From: an uncultured Flavobacteriaceae bacterium
GTDB lineage: Bacteria > Bacteroidota > Bacteroidia > Flavobacteriales > Flavobacteriaceae
NCBI GenBank assembly: GCA_947493175.1
Contig: CANLQD010000008.1
Span: forward strand, 62,001-126,000
Direction of reading: 5' to 3'
DNA length: 64,000 nt
Shown here: piece after piece, positions 39,291-47,479 of the stretch
How the letters are laid out: every line of letters starts with the position of its first letter
Numbering within the stretch: the first letter of the stretch is position 1
Program-made: the position numbers and the translations under genes
The notes under the pieces: model-generated
Told to the model about the DNA's origin: nothing
The model's database searches: none
The model's input: the letters and a program-made list of their open reading frames with translations, nothing else

Positions 39291-39638
39291 ATGAAATTTA
39301 TTCTAAGAATGCTCCTGAGCGCATTAGCGGTAGTAGTGCTTTCGAAAATACTTCCCCATGTAAGTGTTGACACCTATCTAACAGCCTTCTTGGTAGCGGT
39401 TGTTCTTAGTCTGTTGAACTTTATCGTTAAGCCTATCCTTATTATATTAACATTGCCCGTTACGATTATCACTTTTGGACTTTTTTTACTGGTGATCAAC
39501 GCCTTGATCATACTAATGGCCGATTATTTCATAGACGGCTTTTCGGTAGATGGGCTTCTGTGGGCACTGTTGTTCAGTTTGTTGTTATCGTTTCTACAAT
39601 CAGTATTGTTTTCACTACTCAAAGAGGATAAAAAATAA
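39291..39638 (+). CDS. Small four-helix membrane protein, phage-holin-4 type family (YvlD-like)
   Basis: 115 aa from ATG 39291; the TTG 24 bases earlier is inside the preceding terminator. Nearly all hydrophobic, with four TM helices (about 5-22, 28-50, 52-75, 82-105). The motif N-F-I-V-K-P-I-L-I-I-L-T-L-P-V-T and a D-Y-F-I-D-G-F between helices 3 and 4 match the 4TM holin/YvlD family (PF04020), which is a bacterial membrane family and usually not a phage gene. Role unknown; in Gram-positives it is linked to envelope stress. Confidence 0.85.
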   Translation: MKFILRMLLSALAVVVLSKILPHVSVDTYLTAFLVAVVLSLLNFIVKPILIILTLPVTIITFGLFLLVINALIILMADYFIDGFSVDGLLWALLFSLLLSFLQSVLFSLLKEDKK

Positions 39639-39672
39639 GGGGCAAGAGGCAAACTACCTGTAACTGAAAAAC

Positions 39673-39703
39673 TTGTGGGAGGATCTAAAATATAGTATTT
39701 TTG
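39673..39703 (+). promoter_or_regulatory. Full promoter for tig
   Basis: TTG (39673-39675), 20 bases, TATTTTTG (39696-39703); both consensus elements, 36 bases before the ATG. Confidence 0.72.
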
Positions 39704-39738
39704 CATCCCATTAAAAATTTCATAATCGAAAGAACAGT

Positions 39739-41061
39739 ATGAACATCACCAAAGAGCAGATAGACGAGCTGAATGCAGTGGTCAAGGTTGCCATCACAAA
39801 AGACGATTATAAAGATAAGGTAGACGCTATTCTAAAAGACTACCGAAAACAAGCGAACATCCCGGGGTTCAGAAAGGGGCAAGTACCTTTGGGGCTCATC
39901 AAAAAACAATACGGAAAATCGGTATTGGTCGATGAGGTAAACAAGCTCATACAAGATAATCTCAACAAATATCTTACTGAGGAAAAATTAGATGTTTTGG
40001 GCAATCCGTTACCCAAACAACAAGATAACTTTGACTGGGATAGTGAAGATTTTGATTTTGAATTCGAGTTGGGCCTAGCCCCCAATTTTGAAGTGCCCCT
40101 CAAAACAAAAAAACCCATTACGCACTACAAAATTGTAGCCGACAAAAAAATGGTCGATGAGCAAGTGGGACGTATTCAAAAGCAATACGGAAAGCTGGTC
40201 CAAAAGAACGAAGTCGGCAAAAACGACGAACTTTTAGGTACCTTCAAAAATGAGGAAGCCGAAATCGATAACAAGGGCACTCTCGAATTGGAAAAAGTAG
40301 TCGGCAAAAAGGCTTTGAAAAGTCTTCTTGGAAAAAAGGTAGGTGACACGGTTACCCTAAATACAAAAGGACTGCTCGAAGAGGATTATTTGCTGGCAGG
40401 TGTCTTGGGCATCTCTTCCGAGAAGGCCAAAGACTTAAAAATAGAGGTTGATTTTGCGATCGAGGAAATCAATGAGCGCGAGCCAGCAGAATTGAACCAA
40501 GAACTGTTCGATAAGTTGTTCGGCCCTGATGCCGTAAAATCCGAAAAAGAACTCAAAGAGCGTATTAAGGAAGATTCTGAAAAACAATTCGAACAGCAAT
40601 CGGAACAAAAGCTGTTGAACGATGTTACCGAGTACTTTATAGAAAACACCAAATTTGACCTTCCATCCGGCTTTTTGACTCGTTGGATTCAAATGACCGG
40701 GGAAAAACCTTTGACCCAGGAAGAGGCTAATGAAGAGTACGAGAAATCTGAAAAAGGGCTTCGTTATCAATTGATCGAGGGTAAAATCATAAAAGACAAC
40801 GACGTTGAGATAAAATTTGATGAACTCAAAGAATTTGCCAAGGGTTTCATTAAATCGCAAATGGCACAATTCGGTCAATTGAATCCGCAGGAAGAAGAGC
40901 TGGAAAATATTGCCACAAGGGTCTTAAGCAATCAAGATGAGGTTAAGCGTTTGTCGGAACAGCTTATGAGCCAAAAATTGATCGGACTTTATAAAGAAAA
41001 GGTCAACTTAAAGGTCAAAGAAGTCACTTACGAGAACTTCGTGAAAGAGGTCTACGGATAA
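39739..41061 (+). CDS. tig: Trigger factor
   Basis: Ribosome-bound chaperone that shields nascent chains. 440 aa. The N-terminal ribosome-binding domain has the signature P-G-F-R-K-G-Q-V-P at 37-45. The middle segment (about 150-245), where E. coli has an FKBP-type PPIase domain, is poorly matched to the FKBP active site (it reads as G-K-N-D-E-L-L-G-T-F onward), as is usual in Bacteroidota, so prolyl isomerase activity is doubtful. The C-terminal helical arms (about 260-430) are present. A very strong terminator follows, then clpP and clpX in the same direction. Confidence 0.94.
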   Translation: MNITKEQIDELNAVVKVAITKDDYKDKVDAILKDYRKQANIPGFRKGQVPLGLIKKQYGKSVLVDEVNKLIQDNLNKYLTEEKLDVLGNPLPKQQDNFDWDSEDFDFEFELGLAPNFEVPLKTKKPITHYKIVADKKMVDEQVGRIQKQYGKLVQKNEVGKNDELLGTFKNEEAEIDNKGTLELEKVVGKKALKSLLGKKVGDTVTLNTKGLLEEDYLLAGVLGISSEKAKDLKIEVDFAIEEINEREPAELNQELFDKLFGPDAVKSEKELKERIKEDSEKQFEQQSEQKLLNDVTEYFIENTKFDLPSGFLTRWIQMTGEKPLTQEEANEEYEKSEKGLRYQLIEGKIIKDNDVEIKFDELKEFAKGFIKSQMAQFGQLNPQEEELENIATRVLSNQDEVKRLSEQLMSQKLIGLYKEKVNLKVKEVTYENFVKEVYG

Positions 41062-41089
41062 TTTTCACAAAAATAATAAGTATCTTTAC

Positions 41090-41123
41090 GGTGCCGAAAA
41101 AGTTGTTTTCGGCACCTTTTTTT
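41090..41123 (+). terminator. Rho-independent terminator between tig and clpP
   Basis: Perfect 11-base stem GGTGCCGAAAA / TTTTCGGCACC with a 5-base loop and seven T. It implies that clpP is not simply co-transcribed with tig, or that the terminator attenuates the operon. Confidence 0.95.
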
Positions 41124-41199
41124 AGTTGAAATTTGCCTGAACTTTTTCCACTTGCCGAAAAATGTCTCACAGATTTCTTAATCATCGAACAAAACAACA

Positions 41200-41880
41200 A
41201 TGGATTACGGAAAAGAATTCAAGAACTACGCCATAAAAGATCAGGGCATCAGCAGTACCTATTATGATCAAATCATAAGTAGTATGTACCCAACGAACAT
41301 GACTCCCAATATCATCGAAGAACGCCAAATGAATATTGCCGTATTCGATGTTTTCTCAAGGTTGATGATGGATCGTATCATCTTTCTTGGAACGGGTATC
41401 AATGACCAGGTTGCCAACATCGTACAGGCACAGTTGTTGTTTTTGGAAAGCACCGATGCTTCCAAAGACATTCAGATATATATCAATTCCCCCGGGGGAA
41501 GTGTTTATGCAGGCTTGGGTATTTATGATACCATGCAGTTCATTAAACCCGATGTAGCCACTATTTGCACAGGCATGGCAGCATCGATGGGTGCCGTACT
41601 TTTATGTGCAGGGGAAAAGGGGAAACGCAGCGGTCTTACCCACTCACGCGTAATGATACACCAACCCATGGGTGGAGCGCAAGGACAGGCAAGCGACATT
41701 GAAATTACGGCCCGTGAGATTTTGAAGCTGAAAGATGAGTTGTACGCTATTATTGCACATCATTCTGGTCAGACCGTGGAAAAGGTCAACGAAGACAGTG
41801 ATAGAGATTATTGGATGAAGTCGGATGCGGCGAAAGAATACGGTATGATCGATGAGATTCTAGTAAGGGATCGATCTTAA
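41200..41880 (+). CDS. clpP: ATP-dependent Clp protease proteolytic subunit
   Basis: Serine peptidase forming the 14-mer chamber of ClpXP. 226 aa, with the catalytic triad S129 (M-A-A-S-M-G), H154 (V-M-I-H-Q-P) and D203; the Ser-His and His-Asp spacings (25 and 49) equal those of E. coli ClpP. The N-terminal 30 residues are longer than in E. coli and may be a propeptide. N-S-P-G-G-S near 96 is the oxyanion segment. clpX, its ATPase partner, follows after 96 bases. I see no full promoter motif in the 138 bases before it. Confidence 0.97.
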   Translation: MDYGKEFKNYAIKDQGISSTYYDQIISSMYPTNMTPNIIEERQMNIAVFDVFSRLMMDRIIFLGTGINDQVANIVQAQLLFLESTDASKDIQIYINSPGGSVYAGLGIYDTMQFIKPDVATICTGMAASMGAVLLCAGEKGKRSGLTHSRVMIHQPMGGAQGQASDIEITAREILKLKDELYAIIAHHSGQTVEKVNEDSDRDYWMKSDAAKEYGMIDEILVRDRS

Positions 41881-41976
41881 ATTCGACGAACGACATGGTT
41901 TTATCGGGGCTTTACACAAAAACACCGACTAAAAACAAGATTCTTTCGTTAGTTTTATAGTTAGCAGCAGATTAAT

Positions 41977-43212
41977 ATGGCAAAGGAAAATTTAGAATGC
42001 TCTTTTTGTGGTAGAAAAAAACCGGAGACCAATCTATTGATTGCAGGTCTGGACGCCCATATATGCGACCGCTGCATCGAGCAAGCACATGGTATCGTCG
42101 CAGAGGAATCAAAACAGACCAAGACCAATGATCTGTCTGCAGAGCTGGTCCTTAAAAAACCTTTAGAGATCAAAGATTTCTTGGATACCTTTATTATAGG
42201 TCAGGAACGTACAAAAAAAGTGCTTTCGGTCGCTGTTTACAATCACTACAAAAGATTGTTGCAACCCACCTCCAAGGAAAACGATATTGAAATACAAAAA
42301 AGCAATATCGTAATGGTGGGCCAAACCGGTACCGGAAAGACGCTTATGGCGAAAACAATCGCCAGAATGCTCAACGTACCCTTGGCAATAGTGGATGCAA
42401 CGGTTCTTACCGAAGCGGGCTACGTGGGAGAAGATGTAGAAAGTATTTTGACCCGTTTGCTTCAGGCGGCCGACTATAATTTGGAAAAAGCGGAACGTGG
42501 CATTGTTTTCATCGATGAAATCGACAAAATTGCAAGAAAAGGTGACAATCCTTCGATTACCCGAGATGTCTCTGGAGAAGGTGTACAGCAAGGGTTATTG
42601 AAACTCTTGGAAGGCACCGTAGTAAACGTTCCTCCTAAAGGCGGTAGAAAGCACCCTGATCAGAAATTCATAGAGGTGAACACCGAGAATATACTGTTTA
42701 TCGCCGGTGGCGCCTTTGATGGTATTGATCGTGCTATCACCAAACGCCTTAACATGCAGGCTGTGGGGTATAGCGCTTCAAAGGCAGACGAGAATCTCGA
42801 CGAGGCGAATATATTACAGTACATCATACCCAAAGACCTCAAAGAATTCGGATTGATTCCGGAAATCATCGGTCGATTACCCGTATTGACGTATATGAAT
42901 CCTTTGGATGCCAAAACCTTACGCGCCATTTTGACGGAACCTAAAAACGCTATCATCAAACAGTACGAAAAATTGTTCGATATGGACGGTATCAGCTTTA
43001 AGATTACCGATCAGGCGTTGGATTATATTGTAGAAAAGGCCATTGAATACAAGCTAGGTGCACGAGGTCTTCGGTCTTTATGTGAAGCCATCTTTACTGA
43101 TGCCATGTTCGAAATGCCTAGTAGCGGACAAACCGATTTTAAGGTCACCAAACCATATGCAGAGGAAAAATTGTCTTATGAAACGGTGAAAAAGTTAAAA
43201 GCCGTCTCGTAA
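41977..43212 (+). CDS. clpX: ATP-dependent Clp protease ATPase subunit ClpX
   Basis: AAA+ unfoldase that feeds ClpP. 411 aa. The N-terminal zinc-binding domain is intact: C8-x2-C11 and C30-x2-C33. Walker A G-Q-T-G-T-G-K-T is near 115-122, Walker B V-F-I-D-E-I-D-K-I near 180, pore loop G-Y-V-G-E-D near 150, the R-K-H-P pore-2 loop near 228, and sensor 2 G-A-R-G-L-R near 365. The I-G-F loop for ClpP contact is not obvious in its usual place and should be looked at in an alignment. It ends in a bidirectional terminator. Confidence 0.97.
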   Translation: MAKENLECSFCGRKKPETNLLIAGLDAHICDRCIEQAHGIVAEESKQTKTNDLSAELVLKKPLEIKDFLDTFIIGQERTKKVLSVAVYNHYKRLLQPTSKENDIEIQKSNIVMVGQTGTGKTLMAKTIARMLNVPLAIVDATVLTEAGYVGEDVESILTRLLQAADYNLEKAERGIVFIDEIDKIARKGDNPSITRDVSGEGVQQGLLKLLEGTVVNVPPKGGRKHPDQKFIEVNTENILFIAGGAFDGIDRAITKRLNMQAVGYSASKADENLDEANILQYIIPKDLKEFGLIPEIIGRLPVLTYMNPLDAKTLRAILTEPKNAIIKQYEKLFDMDGISFKITDQALDYIVEKAIEYKLGARGLRSLCEAIFTDAMFEMPSSGQTDFKVTKPYAEEKLSYETVKKLKAVS

Positions 43213-43291
43213 ATTATACGGAAAACCAGTTATGGTTGCAACAGTACTTTTGTAACAATTCAATGAGACATCATCTCTTGTAGCAAGAAAT

Positions 43292-43328
43292 AAAAAACCC
43301 TCGGATTATACGATATCCGAGGGTTTTT
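43292..43328. terminator. Bidirectional terminator between clpX and the 43358 gene
   Basis: CCCTCGGAT / ATCCGAGGG, 8-base loop, with A6 before and T5 after: serves both convergent genes. Confidence 0.93.
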
Positions 43329-43357
43329 AAATTCTATGAATTCTTATACTACTTTTA

Positions 43358-43915
43358 TTACACCGCTTTTTTGGAAGCCTTTTCGGTACGGGTTACCGCC
43401 GTTAATAAGTCTTTGCACACCTTACTGATAATTTTCTCATCAGTATAGCACTCATGACCAAAATGCGGTACTACTTCGATTTCCATAGCCAATTTATCGG
43501 ACCATTCCATACTTGGCCGGTAAGCATCGTTATTTCCATACACCAAGGTCGTCGGGCAACAGGGTTTTAATGTTTCCTTACGAACCCGTGTAGCCGATAC
43601 CGCGTAGAGCGATTTTATCGGAAGTCCCTTTAAACTAGCTTTCCATGCAATAGTACCTCCGGTACTAAATGCCAAATAATGACTGGCTGTTTTTTCCTTT
43701 TTGATCAAATGGGCAACGGCTGTATCAATTCCTCCTTCTACAAAAGCCTTGTGCAGATTGTCCTCGGTTTTAATGGCGAGGTCAATGTTGGCCAGTTGTT
43801 GTATGTCGTAAAATACAATATCGTAATATTGTTGAAGATAACCGAGGTAAGAAGTAATCCAGAGGCCTCTCTTAACGCCCCACATATCGGATAGCACCAC
43901 GAGTCTTTCTGCCAT
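43358..43915 (-). CDS. Small alpha/beta-hydrolase-like protein
   Basis: 185 aa, cytoplasmic. Segments fit a trimmed alpha/beta-hydrolase: L-V-V-L-S-D-M-W-G at the start, a nucleophile elbow A-F-S-T-G-G-T-I near 94-101, V-Y-G-N-N-D-A near 124-130 (acid) and H-F-G-H-E-C-Y near 152-158 (His). The fold is at the lower size limit, lacking a lid. Function unknown; thioesterase or carboxylesterase activity is possible. It is a single-gene unit. Confidence 0.72.
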   Translation of the reverse strand: MAERLVVLSDMWGVKRGLWITSYLGYLQQYYDIVFYDIQQLANIDLAIKTEDNLHKAFVEGGIDTAVAHLIKKEKTASHYLAFSTGGTIAWKASLKGLPIKSLYAVSATRVRKETLKPCCPTTLVYGNNDAYRPSMEWSDKLAMEIEVVPHFGHECYTDEKIISKVCKDLLTAVTRTEKASKKAV

Positions 43916-44163
43916 TTTATTGTTTTATAATTAGTTAATTTGATTAGGGTCGGGGAACTAATGTGCAAATTAAACGCTGAAAAACAATATTTATTTGTCT
44001 AGATGAAACAATTCTTCGACAACATTCTCCTCTTAGATACGAAAACGAAAGCCATTCGGATGACCATCGGCAAATTTTCTATTCAATGGTCTTTAAAAAA
44101 AGATTAAAACTGAAGGTTAGCTCATTTTTGTTGAAGTCGCTTTCTAGAGGTTTCCGCAGTATT

Positions 44164-44946
44164 CTATGTTATTGTTTCCCTCAAATCATCAAGGCCCTCT
44201 TTCTTCGCATCTTGCGCCCGTCTTCGTAAAATGATTTGATCTTTATGAACCGTATATCTAAAAAAGGCCTGGTACCCGGTCCAATAAATCAATATCGAGG
44301 AAGCGATACGAAGGGGGTAATAACTGTAGGGAGCCTTGATATGGGTCGAAAAGATATTTAAAGCCACTGCAACCCCCCAAAGCATAAAAATGAATCCTCC
44401 CCACGCAATGAACCGTTTGATCCAAACCAAATCATCGAACACTAAAATCTCGGGATGTTGTTTCGGATATCGAAAAGCCAATAAGACCACTTTTACGAAT
44501 ACAAATAGTGAATATACCAAGGTTATGGCATCTTCAATAGCATTGTAAGTAGGTATCATTCCTGGGTCGAACATCCCAAGCCCTACACCGTGAAGAAAAG
44601 CGGTCTGCAGTGCAAACTCTGTACTGAATACTACTATCGAAAGGGTTAACAAAGAGGTACGCTGTTTCTCCAAACCAAAATAATGAATCAGAAAGGCATA
44701 GAACATCGGAACGATCATCACATACCAGGGGAAAACAAAATTCTCCAACAAAAAAATCTGGGAAGTGTACCCTTTGGCCATTAACCAAGACTGCAGATTG
44801 TTCATAGACAAAAAGAACACGAAAAGATTCAGAAAAACAACGGGTTTCTCGATTTGTCGTCGGTACAAAAAGGTGGCAATATTAAATATGAAACCATGAA
44901 TGGCCCCTGCAATCAACAAAAAGTTCATGACAATAGAGAAATCCAT
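44164..44946 (-). CDS. Seven-helix membrane protein resembling the sensor half of membrane AraC-type regulators
   Basis: 260 aa with about seven hydrophobic helices (near 5-25, 38-55, 66-90, 97-115, 140-160, 183-203, 215-233) and a short basic cytoplasmic tail (H-K-D-Q-I-I-L-R-R-R-A). The overall pattern, with L-L-I-A-G-A-I-H-G-F-I-F-N near the N-terminus and G-Y-Q-A-F-F-R-Y-T near the end, resembles the N-terminal membrane part of Bacteroidota AraC-family regulators, but the DNA-binding half is absent and does not follow in any frame before the next gene. So it is either a genuine stand-alone 7TM module or an old truncation. It starts 19 bases after the GH3 gene. Confidence 0.7.
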   Translation of the reverse strand: MDFSIVMNFLLIAGAIHGFIFNIATFLYRRQIEKPVVFLNLFVFFLSMNNLQSWLMAKGYTSQIFLLENFVFPWYVMIVPMFYAFLIHYFGLEKQRTSLLTLSIVVFSTEFALQTAFLHGVGLGMFDPGMIPTYNAIEDAITLVYSLFVFVKVVLLAFRYPKQHPEILVFDDLVWIKRFIAWGGFIFMLWGVAVALNIFSTHIKAPYSYYPLRIASSILIYWTGYQAFFRYTVHKDQIILRRRAQDAKKEGLDDLRETIT

Positions 44947-44965
44947 AGCTTATATCTACAAATAA

Positions 44966-46480
44966 TTACGCATTCATTTTCAATAGTTCTTCCAAATAGT
45001 CTCGTTTGTTGGATAGCCTAGGAATCTTGTGCTGTCCTCCAAGCTTATCTTTCGATTTGAGCCAATCGTAAAAAAGGTTTTCCCTAGCCATATGCACTTT
45101 GGGCATTTTCAAGGTAGTATTGTTGTACCGTTTTGCTTCGTAATCCGAGTTCAAAGATTTTAAGGCGTTGTCTAGGAACTCTGTAAAATAGTCAAGGTCT
45201 TTTGGCTTTTTTCTGAATTCTATAATCCATTCATGTGCCCCCTTCTCCTTACCGGACATGAATATGGGGCCCGCGGTATAATCCATGATTTCGGCCCCTG
45301 TTTTTATACATATACGCTTTAGGGCTTCCTCTGCATTTTCAATGATCAGCTCTTCTCCAAAAACATTGATGTGATGTTTGGTACGACCCGTTACTTTTAC
45401 CCGATAGGGGTCAAGCGATGTAAAACGTACGGTATCCCCAATTTTATAACGCCATAGTCCAGAGTTGGTAGTGATGATGATTGCGTAGTTGATATCCTTT
45501 TTCACTTCCCAAAGGGGTATGGCTAATGGATTGTTGTGCGTATAAGATTCCATTGGAATGAATTCATAAAAAATACCATAATCGAGCATCAATAGCAAAT
45601 CGTCGGCATTGTTACGGTCTTGGATAGCAAAAAAGCCCTCGGAAGCGTTGTATATTTCATAATATTTAAAACGCTTGCGCGGCAGTAATTTTTGATACTG
45701 CTCCTTGTATGGCCCAAAATTAACTCCGCCATGAAAATAGACTTCAAGGTTTTCCCAAACTTCAAAGAGGTGGTTTTTCCCTGTTTCTTGAAGTACGTTG
45801 TTCAACAGAACCAACATCCATGAGGGCACTCCGGCCAAACTGGTAACATTCTCCTGGGTACTTTCGTTTATTATTGCTTTGAGCTTGCTTTCCCATTCAC
45901 TCATCAAGGATACCTTGCTACTTGGTGTGCTACTGAATTCTGCCCATAGCGGCATATTATCGATCAAGATAGCCGAGAGATCCCCAAAAAATGACCCATT
46001 GTCTTCGTACAGTTCCTTGCTACCTCCTAAACGGAGGCTTTTTCCCGTAAATAATTGCGAATTCTCATTATTGTTCAGATAAAGGCAAAGCAAATCTTTG
46101 CCAGACTTGTAATGGCAGTCTTCCAGAGCTTCCGAACTTACCGGGATAAATTTACTCTTGGCATTCGTAGTACCGCTGCTCTTCGCAAACCATTTGATAG
46201 CGGTAGGCCAAAACAAATTTTGTTCACCTCTTCGTGTGCGCTCGATAATGGGTTCGATTTCCTCATAGGAAACAATCGGCACCCGTTCCCTAAAGGTCTC
46301 ATAATTTTGAACAGACTCAAAATTATAGGTTCGCCCAATCTCGGTGTCTTCGGCAATTTCAAGGAGCTGTTGCAATACCTCTTCCTGTACCTCTGCCGGG
46401 TATTTCAAAAAAAGCTCTATCTGGTGATAGCGCTTTTTGAGCAACCAAGAAGCAATGGAATTGAACAGTGGTATGGGCAT
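44966..46480 (-). CDS. GH3-family acyl-adenylating enzyme
   Basis: 504 aa from ATG 46480; the frame is open 44 codons further but through the divergent promoter region. The ANL-type GH3 fold is recognised by F-A-K-S-S-G-T-T-N-A-K-S-K near 98-110 (ATP-binding P-loop), Y-N-A-S-E-G-F-F near 295-302, L-D-Y-G-I-F-Y-E-F near 317 and the hinge/switch segment V-T-G-R-T-K-H-H-I-N near 380. In plants GH3 enzymes conjugate auxin or jasmonate to amino acids; bacterial members have been little studied and probably link an acyl acid to an amine. The 7TM gene follows it and a DUF2797 gene is divergent. Confidence 0.9.
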   Translation of the reverse strand: MPIPLFNSIASWLLKKRYHQIELFLKYPAEVQEEVLQQLLEIAEDTEIGRTYNFESVQNYETFRERVPIVSYEEIEPIIERTRRGEQNLFWPTAIKWFAKSSGTTNAKSKFIPVSSEALEDCHYKSGKDLLCLYLNNNENSQLFTGKSLRLGGSKELYEDNGSFFGDLSAILIDNMPLWAEFSSTPSSKVSLMSEWESKLKAIINESTQENVTSLAGVPSWMLVLLNNVLQETGKNHLFEVWENLEVYFHGGVNFGPYKEQYQKLLPRKRFKYYEIYNASEGFFAIQDRNNADDLLLMLDYGIFYEFIPMESYTHNNPLAIPLWEVKKDINYAIIITTNSGLWRYKIGDTVRFTSLDPYRVKVTGRTKHHINVFGEELIIENAEEALKRICIKTGAEIMDYTAGPIFMSGKEKGAHEWIIEFRKKPKDLDYFTEFLDNALKSLNSDYEAKRYNNTTLKMPKVHMARENLFYDWLKSKDKLGGQHKIPRLSNKRDYLEELLKMNA

Positions 46481-46487
46481 TTTTGGG

Positions 46488-46521
46488 TATCTTTGGTGCA
46501 CTAAAATAGCTTTTATAGTGC
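46488..46521 (+). promoter_or_regulatory. Promoter -7 element and inverted repeat in the GH3/DUF2797 divergent gap
   Basis: TATCTTTG (46488-46495) faces the DUF2797 gene, 64 bases before its ATG. Directly after it GCACTA...TAGTGC (46498-46521) forms an inverted repeat with inner A/T pairing and a small bulge, close to both gene starts. This could be an operator or a 5' hairpin. Confidence 0.5.
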
Positions 46522-46559
46522 TTACTTTCAAATAGAATGTCCAATCCAATTTTTTATTA

Positions 46560-47354
46560 ATGCAGTACGAAGGCGTGTTACGAAAAATGCAGACCGAAGT
46601 GGGGCGGCCCATTCAATATTATATGGTCTTTGAAAGTGATTTTTTAAATCTGAACCAAGTATTGGATCAGACGCTTCACATCGATTTTATCAAGTTTCAG
46701 TGTTTGAACTGTGGCTTAGACCGCCCAATTTACCGTCAAGGATTTTGCAAAAGCTGTTTTTTTGAAATACCCACCGCGGGAGATTGGATCATGCGACCAG
46801 AGTTGAGTACCGCCCATCTGGGAAAAGAGGACCGTGATCTAGAGTATGAAAAAAAAGTACAGCTACAACCTCACATTGTATACTTGGCCAATTCAAGTAA
46901 TATTAAGGTCGGTGTCACCAGAAAAACCCAGGTCCCCACTCGATGGATCGACCAAGGAGCACACGAGGCAATTGAAATTGTAGAGGTACCCAACCGTTAT
47001 TTGGCGGGTATTACAGAGGTAGCCCTGAAAGACCACATCGGTGATAAAACCAACTGGCGAAAAATGCTAACCAATCAGGTCGAGGATGAAGATTTGGTGG
47101 AGTGGCGTACAAAATTAAAAGAATTCATTCCCCAAGAAGTCGCGGATTATTTTATTGAAAATAACCATGAGACCCATCTGGAATTTCCCGTCTTGTGTTA
47201 TCCGGAAAAAGTAAAAAGTCTTAACCTAGGCAAGACCCCCAGTTATACCGGGGTACTCAAAGGCATTAAAGGGCAGTACCTCATCTTTGAAGACAATACT
47301 GTTTTCAATGTACGGGGTAATGAAGGCGCATACGTGGGAATAGGAATAACCTAA
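46560..47354 (+). CDS. DUF2797 zinc-binding protein
   Basis: 264 aa, cytoplasmic. Near residues 48-70 it has a treble-clef-like pair C-x2-C and C-x2-C (C-L-N-C-G-L, then F-C-K-S-C-F-F-E) that should hold zinc. This is followed by H-L-G-K-E-x-R-D near 86-93 and the conserved I-K-V-G-V-T-R-K-T-Q-V-P-T-R-W near 117-131, which resembles a GIY-YIG-like core (V-G-V-T-R-x3-P-x-R-W). DUF2797 is, to my knowledge, uncharacterised. The divergent GH3 gene shares its regulatory gap. Confidence 0.85.
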   Translation: MQYEGVLRKMQTEVGRPIQYYMVFESDFLNLNQVLDQTLHIDFIKFQCLNCGLDRPIYRQGFCKSCFFEIPTAGDWIMRPELSTAHLGKEDRDLEYEKKVQLQPHIVYLANSSNIKVGVTRKTQVPTRWIDQGAHEAIEIVEVPNRYLAGITEVALKDHIGDKTNWRKMLTNQVEDEDLVEWRTKLKEFIPQEVADYFIENNHETHLEFPVLCYPEKVKSLNLGKTPSYTGVLKGIKGQYLIFEDNTVFNVRGNEGAYVGIGIT

Positions 47355-47479
47355 TCTGGATTTTCTGGCTAGCTTTTGTACTAGTTAATATTTGATTTCC
47401 AGAGAATCAAGCCGTGAGTATGGTATCAGTTCCCTTCGCTAAACAAGCTAGGACTACCAAAGAGCCACATCGGGGTCAT

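Noticed and set aside
39291..39638. Phage gene (holin)
   Set aside because: The protein belongs to a bacterial 4TM family named after a phage holin; no other phage gene is near.
44003..44107. 34-codon plus-strand frame in the gap between two minus-strand genes
   Set aside because: Too short, no -7 element in place, no resemblance to known small proteins.
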